Positions 45,392 to 53,318 of a stretch of 64,000 nt of DNA are shown here, in pieces. Made by a program: the position numbers and the translations under genes. The notes below the pieces were generated by a model. That model saw only the letters and a program-made list of their open reading frames with translations. It searched no databases and was not told where the DNA came from. Source of the DNA: Rikenella microfusus (GTDB lineage: Bacteria; Bacteroidota; Bacteroidia; Bacteroidales; VadinHA17); the NCBI GenBank assembly GCA_020722575.1, contig DYKN01000014.1:1-64000 (forward strand), written 5' to 3'. Each line of letters begins with the position of its first letter. Within the stretch, counting starts at the first letter, position 1.

Positions 45392-46729
45392 TTATTTGAG
45401 GAAAATTTCCATTACAGGTATTTCAACTGGTGGTTTAAGTACCGGAAGTTGCAATGAAAGGTCGTTTGTTCCCTGTACAGTTGAATATCTTATTTCTGAT
45501 GCATCATGAAGGAATTGTATATATTTTACTTTATCTGCCATGTCTTTGATAGTTATCCTGTTTAAGGGATAAGCCAGTAAGTGTACATAAAGTCTTTTTG
45601 TTGTTGGATTATATGTCAGTAATGTATTTGCAGGAGCTTTAAACTCATCGGGAGCCTGGGTACATCCGTAAATTGAGCGGCTGTTATATTTCATCCATTC
45701 GCCCATTGCCTTCAGTCTCTCCTGTGCGCGGTAATCGAAGGTACCGCGAGCCGTAGGCCCAACATTCAGGAGAAGGTTTCCACCTTTGCTTACCGACTCA
45801 ATCAGCAGTTCGAGAAGCTGGGCAGGGCTTTTCCATGTATATTCATCGCGATAATATCCCCACGAGCCGGAGAAAGTCTGGCATGTTTCCCATGGTATTC
45901 TTTTACCGTTATATTCAGGCCATTTTTCAACCTTAACCTGTTCGGGAGTGGTAAAATCCCAACCACCTTCGACATCGCGGAGGTCAAGGCGGTCGTCAAC
46001 AATTATATTTGGTTGAAGCGACCTCGTAAGTTTAAGCAGTCTTTCAGAATCCCAGTCTTCACGGCCCTTGCCATTTGGTCCGGGAAAAGAGAAGTCGAAC
46101 CAGATAATGCTTATTTCACCATAGTTGGTCAGAAGTTCCCGAACCTGGTTTTTCATGTACTCCCGGTATTTATTCATGTCTCTCCCCTTGTTCAGACGTG
46201 CATAGGCAGTGTCTGAATTCTGTCGCTGAGGGTGATTCCTGTCAATCGTGTAATCTGGATGATGCCAGTCAATCAAAGAATAATAAAAACCAACTTTTAA
46301 TCCTTCCGCTCTAAAAGCCTCAACATATTCTTTTATAATATCTCTTCCAAAAGGCGTATTTGTTGATTTGTAATCAGTATATTTTGAATCCCACAAACAG
46401 AATCCTTCGTGATGTTTGGCAGTCAAAACAACATATTTCATTCCGGCTTCTTTTGCCATGCGAGCCCATTCACGCGGATTGAAAAGGTCGGGATTGAACA
46501 TTTCAAAATATTTCTGGTATTGTTCATTTGTCATCCTTTCCCTGTTTTTCACCCACTCATGACGCGCAGGAAGGGCATATAGCCCCCAGTGAATGAACAT
46601 ACCGAACCGTGACTCAGTCCACCATTGCATCCTTCTAACTTTCTGTTCTTCGGTTTCTTCAGGAAGCTGTGCTAATAAACTTTGTGAAAAAAATAACACT
46701 GATAAAAAGATAAATACTTTTGTTTTCAT
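45392..46729 (-). CDS. Alpha-L-fucosidase, GH29
   Basis: 445 aa secreted enzyme (signal peptide residues 1-20, ending LLAQ). The GH29 barrel has RFGMFIHWGLYALPARHEW, MKYVVLTAKHHEGFCLWDS and VGFYYSLIDWHHPDY. The nucleophile aspartate lies in ISIIWFDFSF. The enzyme removes terminal alpha-L-fucose from glycans. Same transcription unit as the DUF1080 lipoprotein. There is no fucose catabolic gene nearby, so the released sugar is probably used elsewhere or the enzyme serves as a debranching activity. Confidence 0.94.
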   Translation of the reverse strand: MKTKVFIFLSVLFFSQSLLAQLPEETEEQKVRRMQWWTESRFGMFIHWGLYALPARHEWVKNRERMTNEQYQKYFEMFNPDLFNPREWARMAKEAGMKYVVLTAKHHEGFCLWDSKYTDYKSTNTPFGRDIIKEYVEAFRAEGLKVGFYYSLIDWHHPDYTIDRNHPQRQNSDTAYARLNKGRDMNKYREYMKNQVRELLTNYGEISIIWFDFSFPGPNGKGREDWDSERLLKLTRSLQPNIIVDDRLDLRDVEGGWDFTTPEQVKVEKWPEYNGKRIPWETCQTFSGSWGYYRDEYTWKSPAQLLELLIESVSKGGNLLLNVGPTARGTFDYRAQERLKAMGEWMKYNSRSIYGCTQAPDEFKAPANTLLTYNPTTKRLYVHLLAYPLNRITIKDMADKVKYIQFLHDASEIRYSTVQGTNDLSLQLPVLKPPVEIPVMEIFLK

Positions 46730-46941
46730 ATCCTATTTTTTAAAGATTCATGTCTTGTTAAATATACAATTTTTACAAAAATCATCTTTTTCGGTATATA
46801 AAAATGGTCGAACCAGAAACCATTGAAGTTTTTCAGGGCTAAACATGGATGTTCTGGAAAGATTCAAAAAATAAATTCAAAGTGATTTCGCTGATAATTT
46901 TGAATATTTCTTACTATCAAGCGGAATGACCGGGATTGTTA

Positions 46942-47688
46942 CTATTTCCCTGTGAAACCGTTTATAAACTCCTGCATCCTTTTGAAATGTGATCCTTCCC
47001 AAAAAATCTGATTACATTGCGGACACAACCTGAAAGTGTCATAAAATTCTCTTGTTCTGGGTGGCAGTTTGTCGAATATTTTTTCTTTCGGTACATCAAC
47101 AAGAAGCGAATTGCACCCCATACATCTTGTAAAGGGTTTTGCAAGGTTTTTAAGGTCAAGTCTGTCAAAGACCTCTTTAAGCTGGGATTCCGGGTTTCCT
47201 GATCGTATTCTTAATCCGTGTGTCACCTTCCTGTTATTAAGCAGCCTTTTGTCGCGTGTTAGAATTATCCTTTTTTGTAATGATGAAATAATTATAATTT
47301 CATCATCTGAATAATCTTTTTCATAAAGAGTGTCGAATCCGCACATCCTGAGATAGCGAGCAAGTTTACCAAGATGAACATCGGCAATAAACTTAACATC
47401 TCTGAGTGGTTTCTCTCTAAGGTGTGTTACCTCAGAGATATCAAGCCTTTCAAAAACCGGGTAAACCGATATTCTGTCATCGTTCTTAATTTTATATGAA
47501 AAATCAACCGATTTTCCGTTTACCAGAATAAGATCTACCTCAACATGCGGAACACCCATTGATTCAATAGCATCTTTAACTGTCTTTCCACCCGTAAAGG
47601 AATACGGCAACACAATTTTTCTTTTACCAGGTGGAAGAAAGTCGTTCAGCTCTTCATAAAACCTTAGCCATACAGTTTTTTTTGTCAT
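46942..47688 (-). CDS. Mut7-C RNase-domain protein with N-terminal ubiquitin-like domain
   Basis: 248 aa. Residues ~1-85 form a MoaD/ThiS-like ubiquitin fold (VWLRFYEELNDFL, VDLILVNGKSVDF, DDRISVYPVFE). The rest is the Mut7-C PIN-like domain (KFIADVHLGKLARYLRMCGFDT, RIILTRDKRLL) with a zinc ribbon CMGC...CPQC. This fusion is a known Mut7-C architecture, predicted to be a ribonuclease. Third gene of an operon with the ABM protein and the Fe-dehydrogenase (10 bp gap). Molecular target unknown. Confidence 0.88.
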   Translation of the reverse strand: MTKKTVWLRFYEELNDFLPPGKRKIVLPYSFTGGKTVKDAIESMGVPHVEVDLILVNGKSVDFSYKIKNDDRISVYPVFERLDISEVTHLREKPLRDVKFIADVHLGKLARYLRMCGFDTLYEKDYSDDEIIIISSLQKRIILTRDKRLLNNRKVTHGLRIRSGNPESQLKEVFDRLDLKNLAKPFTRCMGCNSLLVDVPKEKIFDKLPPRTREFYDTFRLCPQCNQIFWEGSHFKRMQEFINGFTGK

Positions 47689-47698
47689 ATACTTTCAG

Positions 47699-48871
47699 TC
47701 AAATTCTGCTGGCCAGAATCTCCTTCAGTTCTTCATCTGACAGTTTGACAGGATTATTTTTAATATCTGTTCCTGCACAAATTTCATCAATATCGTTTAT
47801 AGTTATTCCGAACCTACCGAGGCGTGGTATTCCAAGTTTAAGGGTAAGTTGGCGTAGATAATCAATAAAGGCGTCAATATAGTATTCCTCTGATTTATTA
47901 CTCTCTTCGACAACCAGTTTCCCGAGTGTTGCATATTTTTTACAGGCTTCATAATTGTTACCGGTTTTTCGAAGCATTCTTACGTTTACAGCGTTTGCTT
48001 CAGCCATAAGAGTACCGCAGACTATTCCGTGTGGAACAGCCCATCGTGCTCCAACTGATGATGCAAAGCCATGAACCACTCCCAGTCCGGCATTGGTCAA
48101 ACAGATTCCCGATGTAAGTGCAGCAAAGGACATCCCTGTGCGGGCTTCCACATCAGATCCATTTTCATACGCTCTTAACATACACATAATCACTACTTTT
48201 ATTCCTTCAAGTGCAAGAGAATCAGTGTAGCGATTCGCTTTATCTGAGAGGTATGCCTCAGTAAGCTGGGTGAAACAGTCCATTCCACTGGCTGCGGTGA
48301 TATCAGGAGGGCATGAAACGGTAAGCAACGGGTCAACAATGGCAATATCAGGTACGAAGTTCTCGTGACGAAGGGATTTCTTGAAGCCATTCTCCCCAAC
48401 CTCCGATATTACCGCATTTTTGGTTGTCTCACTCCCTGTACCTGCGGTTGTAGGAACAGCAATAAAAGGAATTTTTGTTCCGGGATGTCCTCTGAAACCA
48501 ACACCTTCAAGATAATCCTTCAAATTGCCTTCAACAGTGATCATTGCCGAGATTGATTTCCCGGCATCAATTGCACTACCACCTCCGATAGCGATAACTA
48601 CATCCGGCAATTTATGTCTGTGTTGCGATACCACACTGTCAACAATGCCAGGAGAAGGTTCCCCCTGCACTGAAACATGAGTTACTTTCAACCCTTCTTT
48701 CTCAAGAGTTGTTAATATTATCTGACCCCTTGTAGATGCCAGAAAAGACGAAGAGCCGGTAACCAGCAAAACATTTCTACCATGACCGGAAATAATTCGC
48801 GGAAGAAGATCGGCTTTCCCCGGTCCGAATTGAATCAGGGGCAGTTTCGAAAAATTAAAAGATTCTACCAT
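47699..48871 (-). CDS. Iron-containing alcohol dehydrogenase
   Basis: 390 aa group III metal-dependent dehydrogenase. NAD-binding GGGSAIDAGKS, the TTAGTGSETTKNAVI block and the metal-binding histidines in LGVVHGFASSVGARWAVPHG are present. It reduces aldehydes or ketones to alcohols (or the reverse) in fermentation. It overlaps the ABM-domain gene by 7 bp and precedes the Mut7-C gene by 10 bp. Substrate unknown; 1,3-propanediol- or butanol-type activities are possible. Confidence 0.91.
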   Translation of the reverse strand: MVESFNFSKLPLIQFGPGKADLLPRIISGHGRNVLLVTGSSSFLASTRGQIILTTLEKEGLKVTHVSVQGEPSPGIVDSVVSQHRHKLPDVVIAIGGGSAIDAGKSISAMITVEGNLKDYLEGVGFRGHPGTKIPFIAVPTTAGTGSETTKNAVISEVGENGFKKSLRHENFVPDIAIVDPLLTVSCPPDITAASGMDCFTQLTEAYLSDKANRYTDSLALEGIKVVIMCMLRAYENGSDVEARTGMSFAALTSGICLTNAGLGVVHGFASSVGARWAVPHGIVCGTLMAEANAVNVRMLRKTGNNYEACKKYATLGKLVVEESNKSEEYYIDAFIDYLRQLTLKLGIPRLGRFGITINDIDEICAGTDIKNNPVKLSDEELKEILASRI

Positions 48872-49173
48872 TTTGATCGTTCAGCTGGTTGAAGAATGTT
48901 ATACCTGATTCCTTTCCTGGGTTCGGCCATCATATCTTCGACTGCCGCCCGCCAGGTCTGATAATGCTTTGTGTTCTTATGTGCTGCTGCAGCTTCCTCC
49001 GATACATAAGCCTCATAAATCATAAAACTGCTCTGGTCATCAGCCTGCTGAAGAAAATCAAAACGCAGGTTTCCGGGTTCCTTTACTGATTCAAGGTGAT
49101 TTGCTATGGTTGCTTTAATAAATTCCTCAATCATCCCGGGTTTGACATGTACATATACACAAGTTACTATCAT
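48865..49173 (-). CDS. Antibiotic biosynthesis monooxygenase (ABM)-domain protein, putative quinol monooxygenase
   Basis: 102 aa dimeric alpha+beta barrel protein. VYVHVKPGMIEEFIKATIANHLES, RFDFLQQADDQSSFMIYEAY and AAAHKNTKHYQTW are typical of the YgiN/ABM family. These enzymes oxidise quinols or similar compounds without a metal, or act as accessory proteins. First gene of the operon with the Fe-dehydrogenase, with which it overlaps by 7 bp. Confidence 0.9.
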   Translation of the reverse strand: MIVTCVYVHVKPGMIEEFIKATIANHLESVKEPGNLRFDFLQQADDQSSFMIYEAYVSEEAAAAHKNTKHYQTWRAAVEDMMAEPRKGIRYNILQPAERSKW

Positions 49174-49289
49174 AATAAAATGTTTTTTGTAAAATTAAAA
49201 CATTTCGGCGATTGATGGAATTACCTGTCAGTGATGTTTACAATTAACTGATTAAAATATAGTAAGAGGATTATTTAAATAAAAATATC

Positions 49290-49362
49290 TCACCACGGAG
49301 GACACGGATAGTCACGGAGATACATTGATTTACTCCGTGAAAACCCATGAAATCCGTGGTGA
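49290..49362. repeat. Nested inverted-repeat element (73 bp)
   Basis: Outer arms TCACCACGGA (49290-49299) and TCCGTGGTGA (49353-49362) are perfectly complementary. Inside them TCACGGAG (49312-49319) pairs with CTCCGTGA (49333-49340). The arms share an ACGGA core, so the element looks like one motif repeated in both orientations. It is intergenic, with no coding content and no T tract suited to a terminator. Possibly a dispersed REP-like element. Confidence 0.75.
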
Positions 49363-49393
49363 AAAAATACTTTTGTTTGTAATTGGTCATTTT

Positions 49394-49433
49394 TTCATTT
49401 GTTCATCATTTCTTCATTTTTAATGTATATTTT
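49394..49433 (+). promoter_or_regulatory. TTCAT-box promoter A (Q-rich protein/two-component operon)
   Basis: TTCAT occurs at 49394, 49402 and 49413 (last two 11 bp apart), followed by TATATTTT (49426-49433), a one-mismatch -7 element. The 11-bp spacing of TTCAT is shared with promoters B (53246) and C (53885) and fits a tandem-repeat site for an OmpR-type regulator such as the one encoded at 50795. This is the weakest of the three copies. Confidence 0.4.
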
Positions 49434-49458
49434 CGCAATGAAAAGTGTTTAAATCATT

Positions 49459-49866
49459 ATGAAGATGAAAGTTAAGGGTATAAGAACTATGGCAGCAATA
49501 ATTCTGATATCATCGCTTTCAGTATTCAATGCTTATACCCAGATTGAATGGGCAGTTCAGGATACGGCACAGCGTAGAGAAGGCATTGTACAGAAAAAGC
49601 AGAGTCAGAACAGGGAACAGAACCAGGTTCAGGATAAATCTCAGGATCAGACTCAGTCAAAAATTCAGTCCCGGGGTGAGACACCAACAGAATCTTCAGC
49701 CAAAGATCAGAAAGCAAACCAGAATATTAAACAGATCAGAAGTGCCCGGCCTGATATGGGGAAGGCATCAGGTGCCAGGCCTCCCCGGATTTCAAGACCA
49801 TCAGGTTCGGCAGTTCCAAAGGGAATGGGAAAACCCGGAGGTGCTATTCGACGAGGAGGAAGATAG
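49459..49866 (+). CDS. Secreted Q-rich low-complexity protein (family member 1)
   Basis: 135 aa. An N-terminal signal sequence (residues ~10-28, TMAAIILISSLSVFNAYTQ) is followed by a hydrophilic Q/N/S-rich stretch (KQSQNREQNQVQDKSQDQTQ), then the segment KQIRSARPDMG and a basic glycine/proline-rich tail. No known family recognised. The IRSAR segment and the Q-rich middle recur in the protein at 53319. First gene of an operon with the barrel protein (24 bp), response regulator and kinase. Probably periplasmic or surface; function unknown. Confidence 0.72.
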   Translation: MKMKVKGIRTMAAIILISSLSVFNAYTQIEWAVQDTAQRREGIVQKKQSQNREQNQVQDKSQDQTQSKIQSRGETPTESSAKDQKANQNIKQIRSARPDMGKASGARPPRISRPSGSAVPKGMGKPGGAIRRGGR

Positions 49867-49890
49867 TTTAAAAATACTTTTTTTTAATCA

Positions 49891-50787
49891 ATGATTATGA
49901 AAACAATTACAGTTATTTTACCGCTAATGTTAATTTCATTGTTCGTCACAACTTTTGAAATGACTGCTCAGACACCAGATTCTATTATTACTGATGATAC
50001 CACAAAATTACCGGTTGAAAAAACTAAAATCCACACTGTTCTTGCAGGAGCAGGATATGGCAGCAACATGATCTATATGGGATCTTCTATATCTCAAAAC
50101 AAGCCTTTCGGTTATGCTGCCCTTACTTATGGATTATTCAACAAACTTTTCCTGGGTGTAACCAGTGTGCATGTGGCAGATATGAGTCCATTTGCTGCCT
50201 TCAATGCTTTTACTGCAAACTTTAACCAAATTATCAATTCATGGCTCGATATTTCAGCAGGATTGTCACGATACCAGGTGGCTAAATCACTTACCGATAC
50301 ACTTTTTAGTAATTTTTCGTATGGAGAAGTTAACCTTGGAATAGACTGGAAGTTACTATATACACAGTTTAATGCATGTGGAGTATTGTCGGGTGAAAAC
50401 GGGATTTACTATCAGCTAAAAAATTCGAGATATTTTGAAACTCCTGAGTTTACCAGAAAGAAATTTTATTTTTCATTTGATCCATATTTCAATTTTCTCT
50501 TCGGCACACTGACAAAATCCGAAACCATTAATGGTACGGTGGTAGTCAATCAGTATCCTCCATTCAGGAAACAGGGGAACACAGGATCAGGTTCTCTTCC
50601 TGTAACTACTTATACAAAAACTTTCAGTCTTATCGAAATTGATGCCGGTATTCCGATAGCATTTAATGCTTCAAGGTTTACGGTTGAAATCGAACCTGGT
50701 TATATTTATTCCACGATAAAAGATAGCGGTTATACCAGCCCGGAAGGATTCTTATTTCTTTTTAGTTTATATTTCAGGATAATCTAA
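49891..50787 (+). CDS. Putative outer-membrane beta-barrel protein
   Basis: 298 aa with a signal sequence (residues ~1-26, ending MTAQ). The mature part shows alternating barrel-like strands (GYAALTYGLFNKLFLGVTSV, WLDISAGLSRYQVA, KKFYFSFDPYFNFLF) and ends with an aromatic C-terminal strand (LFLFSLYFRII), typical of outer-membrane proteins. No named family recognised. It lies 7 bp before the response regulator gene, so it is probably a target or partner of that two-component system. Confidence 0.7.
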   Translation: MIMKTITVILPLMLISLFVTTFEMTAQTPDSIITDDTTKLPVEKTKIHTVLAGAGYGSNMIYMGSSISQNKPFGYAALTYGLFNKLFLGVTSVHVADMSPFAAFNAFTANFNQIINSWLDISAGLSRYQVAKSLTDTLFSNFSYGEVNLGIDWKLLYTQFNACGVLSGENGIYYQLKNSRYFETPEFTRKKFYFSFDPYFNFLFGTLTKSETINGTVVVNQYPPFRKQGNTGSGSLPVTTYTKTFSLIEIDAGIPIAFNASRFTVEIEPGYIYSTIKDSGYTSPEGFLFLFSLYFRII

Positions 50788-50794
50788 AATTCAC

Positions 50795-51475
50795 ATGAAT
50801 GTTCTTATTGTTGAGGACGAAAAAAGCCTTGCCCGCGAGATAAAATCGTTTCTCGAGAAAGAGAATTTCCTGTGTGAACTGGCATTTACAGGCAGGGATG
50901 CTTCGGAAAAGATCGCAGTCAATCTTTACGATTTCATCTTACTCGATCTGGGCCTGCCCGATTATGAAGGACTGGAACTGTTAAAAGAAGGAAAGAAAGC
51001 TAACAGCGAAGCTGCTTTCATAATTATAACAGCGAGAGGAGCGGTGGAAGATAAGGTTAAGGGGCTCAATCTTGGGGCCGACGATTATATTGCCAAACCT
51101 TTTGCACTTGTCGAGCTCCTCTCAAGAATAAATGCTGTAGCCAGAAGAAAATTCAATGTTAAAACAGATGATTTACAGTTGGGAGATTTTATCTTAAAGG
51201 TGCAGACACGCAAACTTTTATACGAAAACCAGGAAGTTGACCTAACAAGGAAAGAATTCGATCTTCTACTTTACCTCGCATTGAACCGAAATAAAGTATT
51301 GACACGCCAGCAACTCTATGAACATATCTGGGGAAATATCCTCGACGACCAGTACGACAGCAATTTTATTGATGTGCATATCAAGAATCTCAGGAAAAAG
51401 ATCAATGCGTATGGTCCGTCTCCATGGCTTGAAACGGTAAGGGGTGTGGGTTATAGAGTAACATCCGAAGAGTAA
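50795..51475 (+). CDS. OmpR-family DNA-binding response regulator
   Basis: 226 aa. Receiver domain residues 1-~115 with the acidic pocket (VEDE), phosphoacceptor D51 in ILLDLGLPD, and the conserved lysine in DDYIAKPF. Residues ~130-226 form the winged-helix effector domain (DLTRKEFDLLLYLALNRNKV, VDVHIKNLRKKI-like FIDVHIKNLRKKI, VRGVGYRV). It lies 10 bp before the kinase gene. Members bind tandem direct repeats, matching the TTCAT repeats at 49394, 53246 and 53885. Confidence 0.96.
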   Translation: MNVLIVEDEKSLAREIKSFLEKENFLCELAFTGRDASEKIAVNLYDFILLDLGLPDYEGLELLKEGKKANSEAAFIIITARGAVEDKVKGLNLGADDYIAKPFALVELLSRINAVARRKFNVKTDDLQLGDFILKVQTRKLLYENQEVDLTRKEFDLLLYLALNRNKVLTRQQLYEHIWGNILDDQYDSNFIDVHIKNLRKKINAYGPSPWLETVRGVGYRVTSEE

Positions 51476-51485
51476 TTTCCTGGAA

Positions 51486-52799
51486 ATGATTAGATTAAAA
51501 ATAAAACTCGCTCTCTTTAATCTCATTTCAAAACTTGCTGTTGCAGGTCTGTTTATCCTTATCCTTCCTTATATTGTTCAAAGAATCAATCTGAGACAGA
51601 TTGACGAAAGTCTTGTTGATAAACGCGAAAAGGTAATATCGCTTATCGAGCAATATGGAATTGAGCCCTTTATTGAGGCAGATTCATCCGATGCTTTTGG
51701 AAGCTACAATATTCTGAAGGAGGAGTTTATAAGCATCGAACGAACCGTATTCCCTGAAGAGATCAACGACATTGAGGTGGCAAAAAGGATGATAGAGGAT
51801 GAAATTATCGAGTATAGAGTTCATAATTATTCTATATTGATCGACGGGGAATCTTACCTCATCGAGATCGGAAAAAGTCTTGAAAGTATACTACGAGCCG
51901 AAAGAAACATCAGAAAAGTAATTCTTATTTTCGTTTTTTTCATAATAATAATCACTTTTATTACTGATTTTCAATACACTCACAGGCTTTTAAGACCACT
52001 CGACCTGATCATTAACAAATTAAAAAAGATAACATCACCTTCAAATTTCGACAGGCAGGAAATAAAAACATCGACTTCCGATTTCAGACAGCTCGACAGG
52101 GTTCTTATTGAGCTAATGGACAGGCTGAATGATCTCTTCAAAAAAGAAAAAGAAATAACCATAAATATTTCTCATGAGCTGATAACTCCTGTTTCGGTTC
52201 TCAGGAGTAAACTTGAAAATATACTTCTCGACGGCAGGGCTGATAAAGAAACGGAATCCAGGGTTATTGAATCACTCAAGACACTCCAGCGGTTGCAGAT
52301 GTTAATCAACTCTCTTTTAATGATAGCCCGCATCGAAAGTCAACAATACCTTAAAAATGAAACAGTTAATCTTAATGAAGTACTCAACGAAATTATTGGT
52401 GAACTGGAGCCGCTGACATTTGATAAACAGATATCCGTCATCAAAAACTTTGAGGTAAAGTTGGAACTTCCGGAAGCTAACAGATCCCTGCTTTTTTCAA
52501 TGTTCTACAATATAATAAACAATGCTATTAAGAATACACCTGAAAATGGCAATATTTCTGTAAATATTTACAGTAGAAAAGGTGAAAATTATATAAGTAT
52601 ATGCGATTCCGGGCGTGGCATGACCGACGAACAACTTAAAAATTTGTTTTTTAGGTTCAAAAGTCGTGATCAAAGAAGTGGCGAAGGAACAGGGATAGGT
52701 CTTGCTATTGCCAAAACCATAGCCGATTTTCATAATATTAAGGTAGAGGTTTCATCTAAACCGGGGGAGGGTACAAAATTTTTATTTATTTTTTCATAA
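51486..52799 (+). CDS. Membrane sensor histidine kinase
   Basis: 437 aa. Two transmembrane segments (about residues 12-30 and 142-160) bracket a ~110-residue periplasmic sensor region without a recognised domain. A HAMP-like linker, the H-box NISHELITPVSVLR (Ile where the usual HELRTP has Arg), N-box NIINNAIKNTP, G1 DSGRGM and G2 GEGTGIGLAIAK follow. Cognate of the preceding response regulator. The last ~18 codons and the following bases are duplicated at 53197-53267. Confidence 0.94.
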   Translation: MIRLKIKLALFNLISKLAVAGLFILILPYIVQRINLRQIDESLVDKREKVISLIEQYGIEPFIEADSSDAFGSYNILKEEFISIERTVFPEEINDIEVAKRMIEDEIIEYRVHNYSILIDGESYLIEIGKSLESILRAERNIRKVILIFVFFIIIITFITDFQYTHRLLRPLDLIINKLKKITSPSNFDRQEIKTSTSDFRQLDRVLIELMDRLNDLFKKEKEITINISHELITPVSVLRSKLENILLDGRADKETESRVIESLKTLQRLQMLINSLLMIARIESQQYLKNETVNLNEVLNEIIGELEPLTFDKQISVIKNFEVKLELPEANRSLLFSMFYNIINNAIKNTPENGNISVNIYSRKGENYISICDSGRGMTDEQLKNLFFRFKSRDQRSGEGTGIGLAIAKTIADFHNIKVEVSSKPGEGTKFLFIFS

Positions 52800-52814
52800 A
52801 TTTCATAATTTCTT
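52744..52814 (+). repeat. 71-bp direct repeat, copy 1 (kinase 3' end)
   Basis: Covers the end of the kinase gene and 15 bp past its stop. Copy 2 is at 53197-53267; about 65 of 71 positions are identical, with the differences clustered in the GC-rich stretch around 52758-52770. Confidence 0.9.
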
Positions 52815-52815
52815 A

Positions 52816-53194
52816 CTGACTTGTGACAATTAGTGAGGTAGGAATAAATCAGTTGAACATGGTTATAAAATAGAGGTTAGTACATTTAAAAAACCGCTTT
52901 CTAATTTTATCATCATTTTTATTCAGTTTATATTAAGGAATGAAAACTAATTGCGTGAGGTGTTACAAGTACCCCCTTTCCAACCTTCTCTTAGGGGAGA
53001 AGGAGCGGCAAGCGTTTCCCCCATGGGGGAAAATGGAAAGGGGGTAAATTGAGATAACTAACCTTTCTGATCCTGAATATAAGAGAAAAACAGGCTTTAG
53101 TGCGTTAAAATCAATTCTCTGATTTTTTTAATCTTTCATATACAGTATGTTATAAAATAAAACCACAATGATTTTACAAAGTGTCACAAGTCAG
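52816..53194. mobile_element. 379-bp non-coding segment with 13-bp terminal inverted repeats (MITE-like candidate)
   Basis: CTGACTTGTGACA (52816-52828) and its exact reverse complement TGTCACAAGTCAG (53182-53194) bound a segment with no ORF. The segment sits between the two copies of the 71-bp repeat, almost abutting each (1-2 bp gaps). A MITE or an IS remnant would look like this, but the 71-bp flanking duplication is far too long for an ordinary target-site duplication, so the mechanism is unclear. Confidence 0.5.
52970..53046. repeat. 77-bp GC-rich three-way-junction palindrome
   Basis: Outer stem of 13 perfect pairs: TACCCCCTTTCCA (52970-52982) with TGGAAAGGGGGTA (53034-53046). Inside are two independent hairpins: CCTTCTC/GAGAAGG (52984-53003) and TTTCCCCC/GGGGGAAA (53015-53032). 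The GC content stands out from the AT-rich surroundings. Similar C/G-run palindromes occur as dispersed intergenic repeats in Bacteroidota; transposition or RNA function is not shown. Confidence 0.85.
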
Positions 53195-53196
53195 AA

Positions 53197-53267
53197 TAGA
53201 GGTTTCATCTGAACCAGAAAAAGGTACAAAATTTTTATTTATTTTTTCATAAATTTCATAATTTCTT
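53197..53267 (+). repeat. 71-bp direct repeat, copy 2 (displaced kinase 3' end)
   Basis: Repeats the kinase tail at 52744-52814, still encoding the terminal GTKFLFIFS and stop but with no kinase upstream. Its 3' part overlaps the TTCAT boxes of promoter B. Confidence 0.9.
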
Positions 53268-53289
53268 CATTTTCGTAATCTTAGCTTTG
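53246..53289 (+). promoter_or_regulatory. TTCAT-box promoter B (second Q-rich gene)
   Basis: TTCAT at 53246, 53255 and 53266 (last two 11 bp apart) is followed by TTTCGTAA and, 16 bp after the start of the last TTCAT, by TAGCTTTG (53282-53289), an exact -7 element. The repeats cover the -33 region, as expected for activation by an OmpR-type regulator. The same arrangement, base for base in spacing, is at promoter C. Confidence 0.58.
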
Positions 53290-53318
53290 ATATGTAATTA
53301 ATTTAAAAACCTTTAAAA

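Larger units (their letters stand above)
52800..53318. other. Intergenic region with inverted-repeat-bounded segment (519 bp)
   Basis: Between the kinase gene and the second Q-rich gene. It holds a segment bounded by 13-bp inverted repeats (52816-53194), a 77-bp three-way-junction palindrome (52970-53046), the second copy of the 71-bp kinase tail (53197-53267) and promoter B (53246-53289). No ORF of note. Confidence 0.8.
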
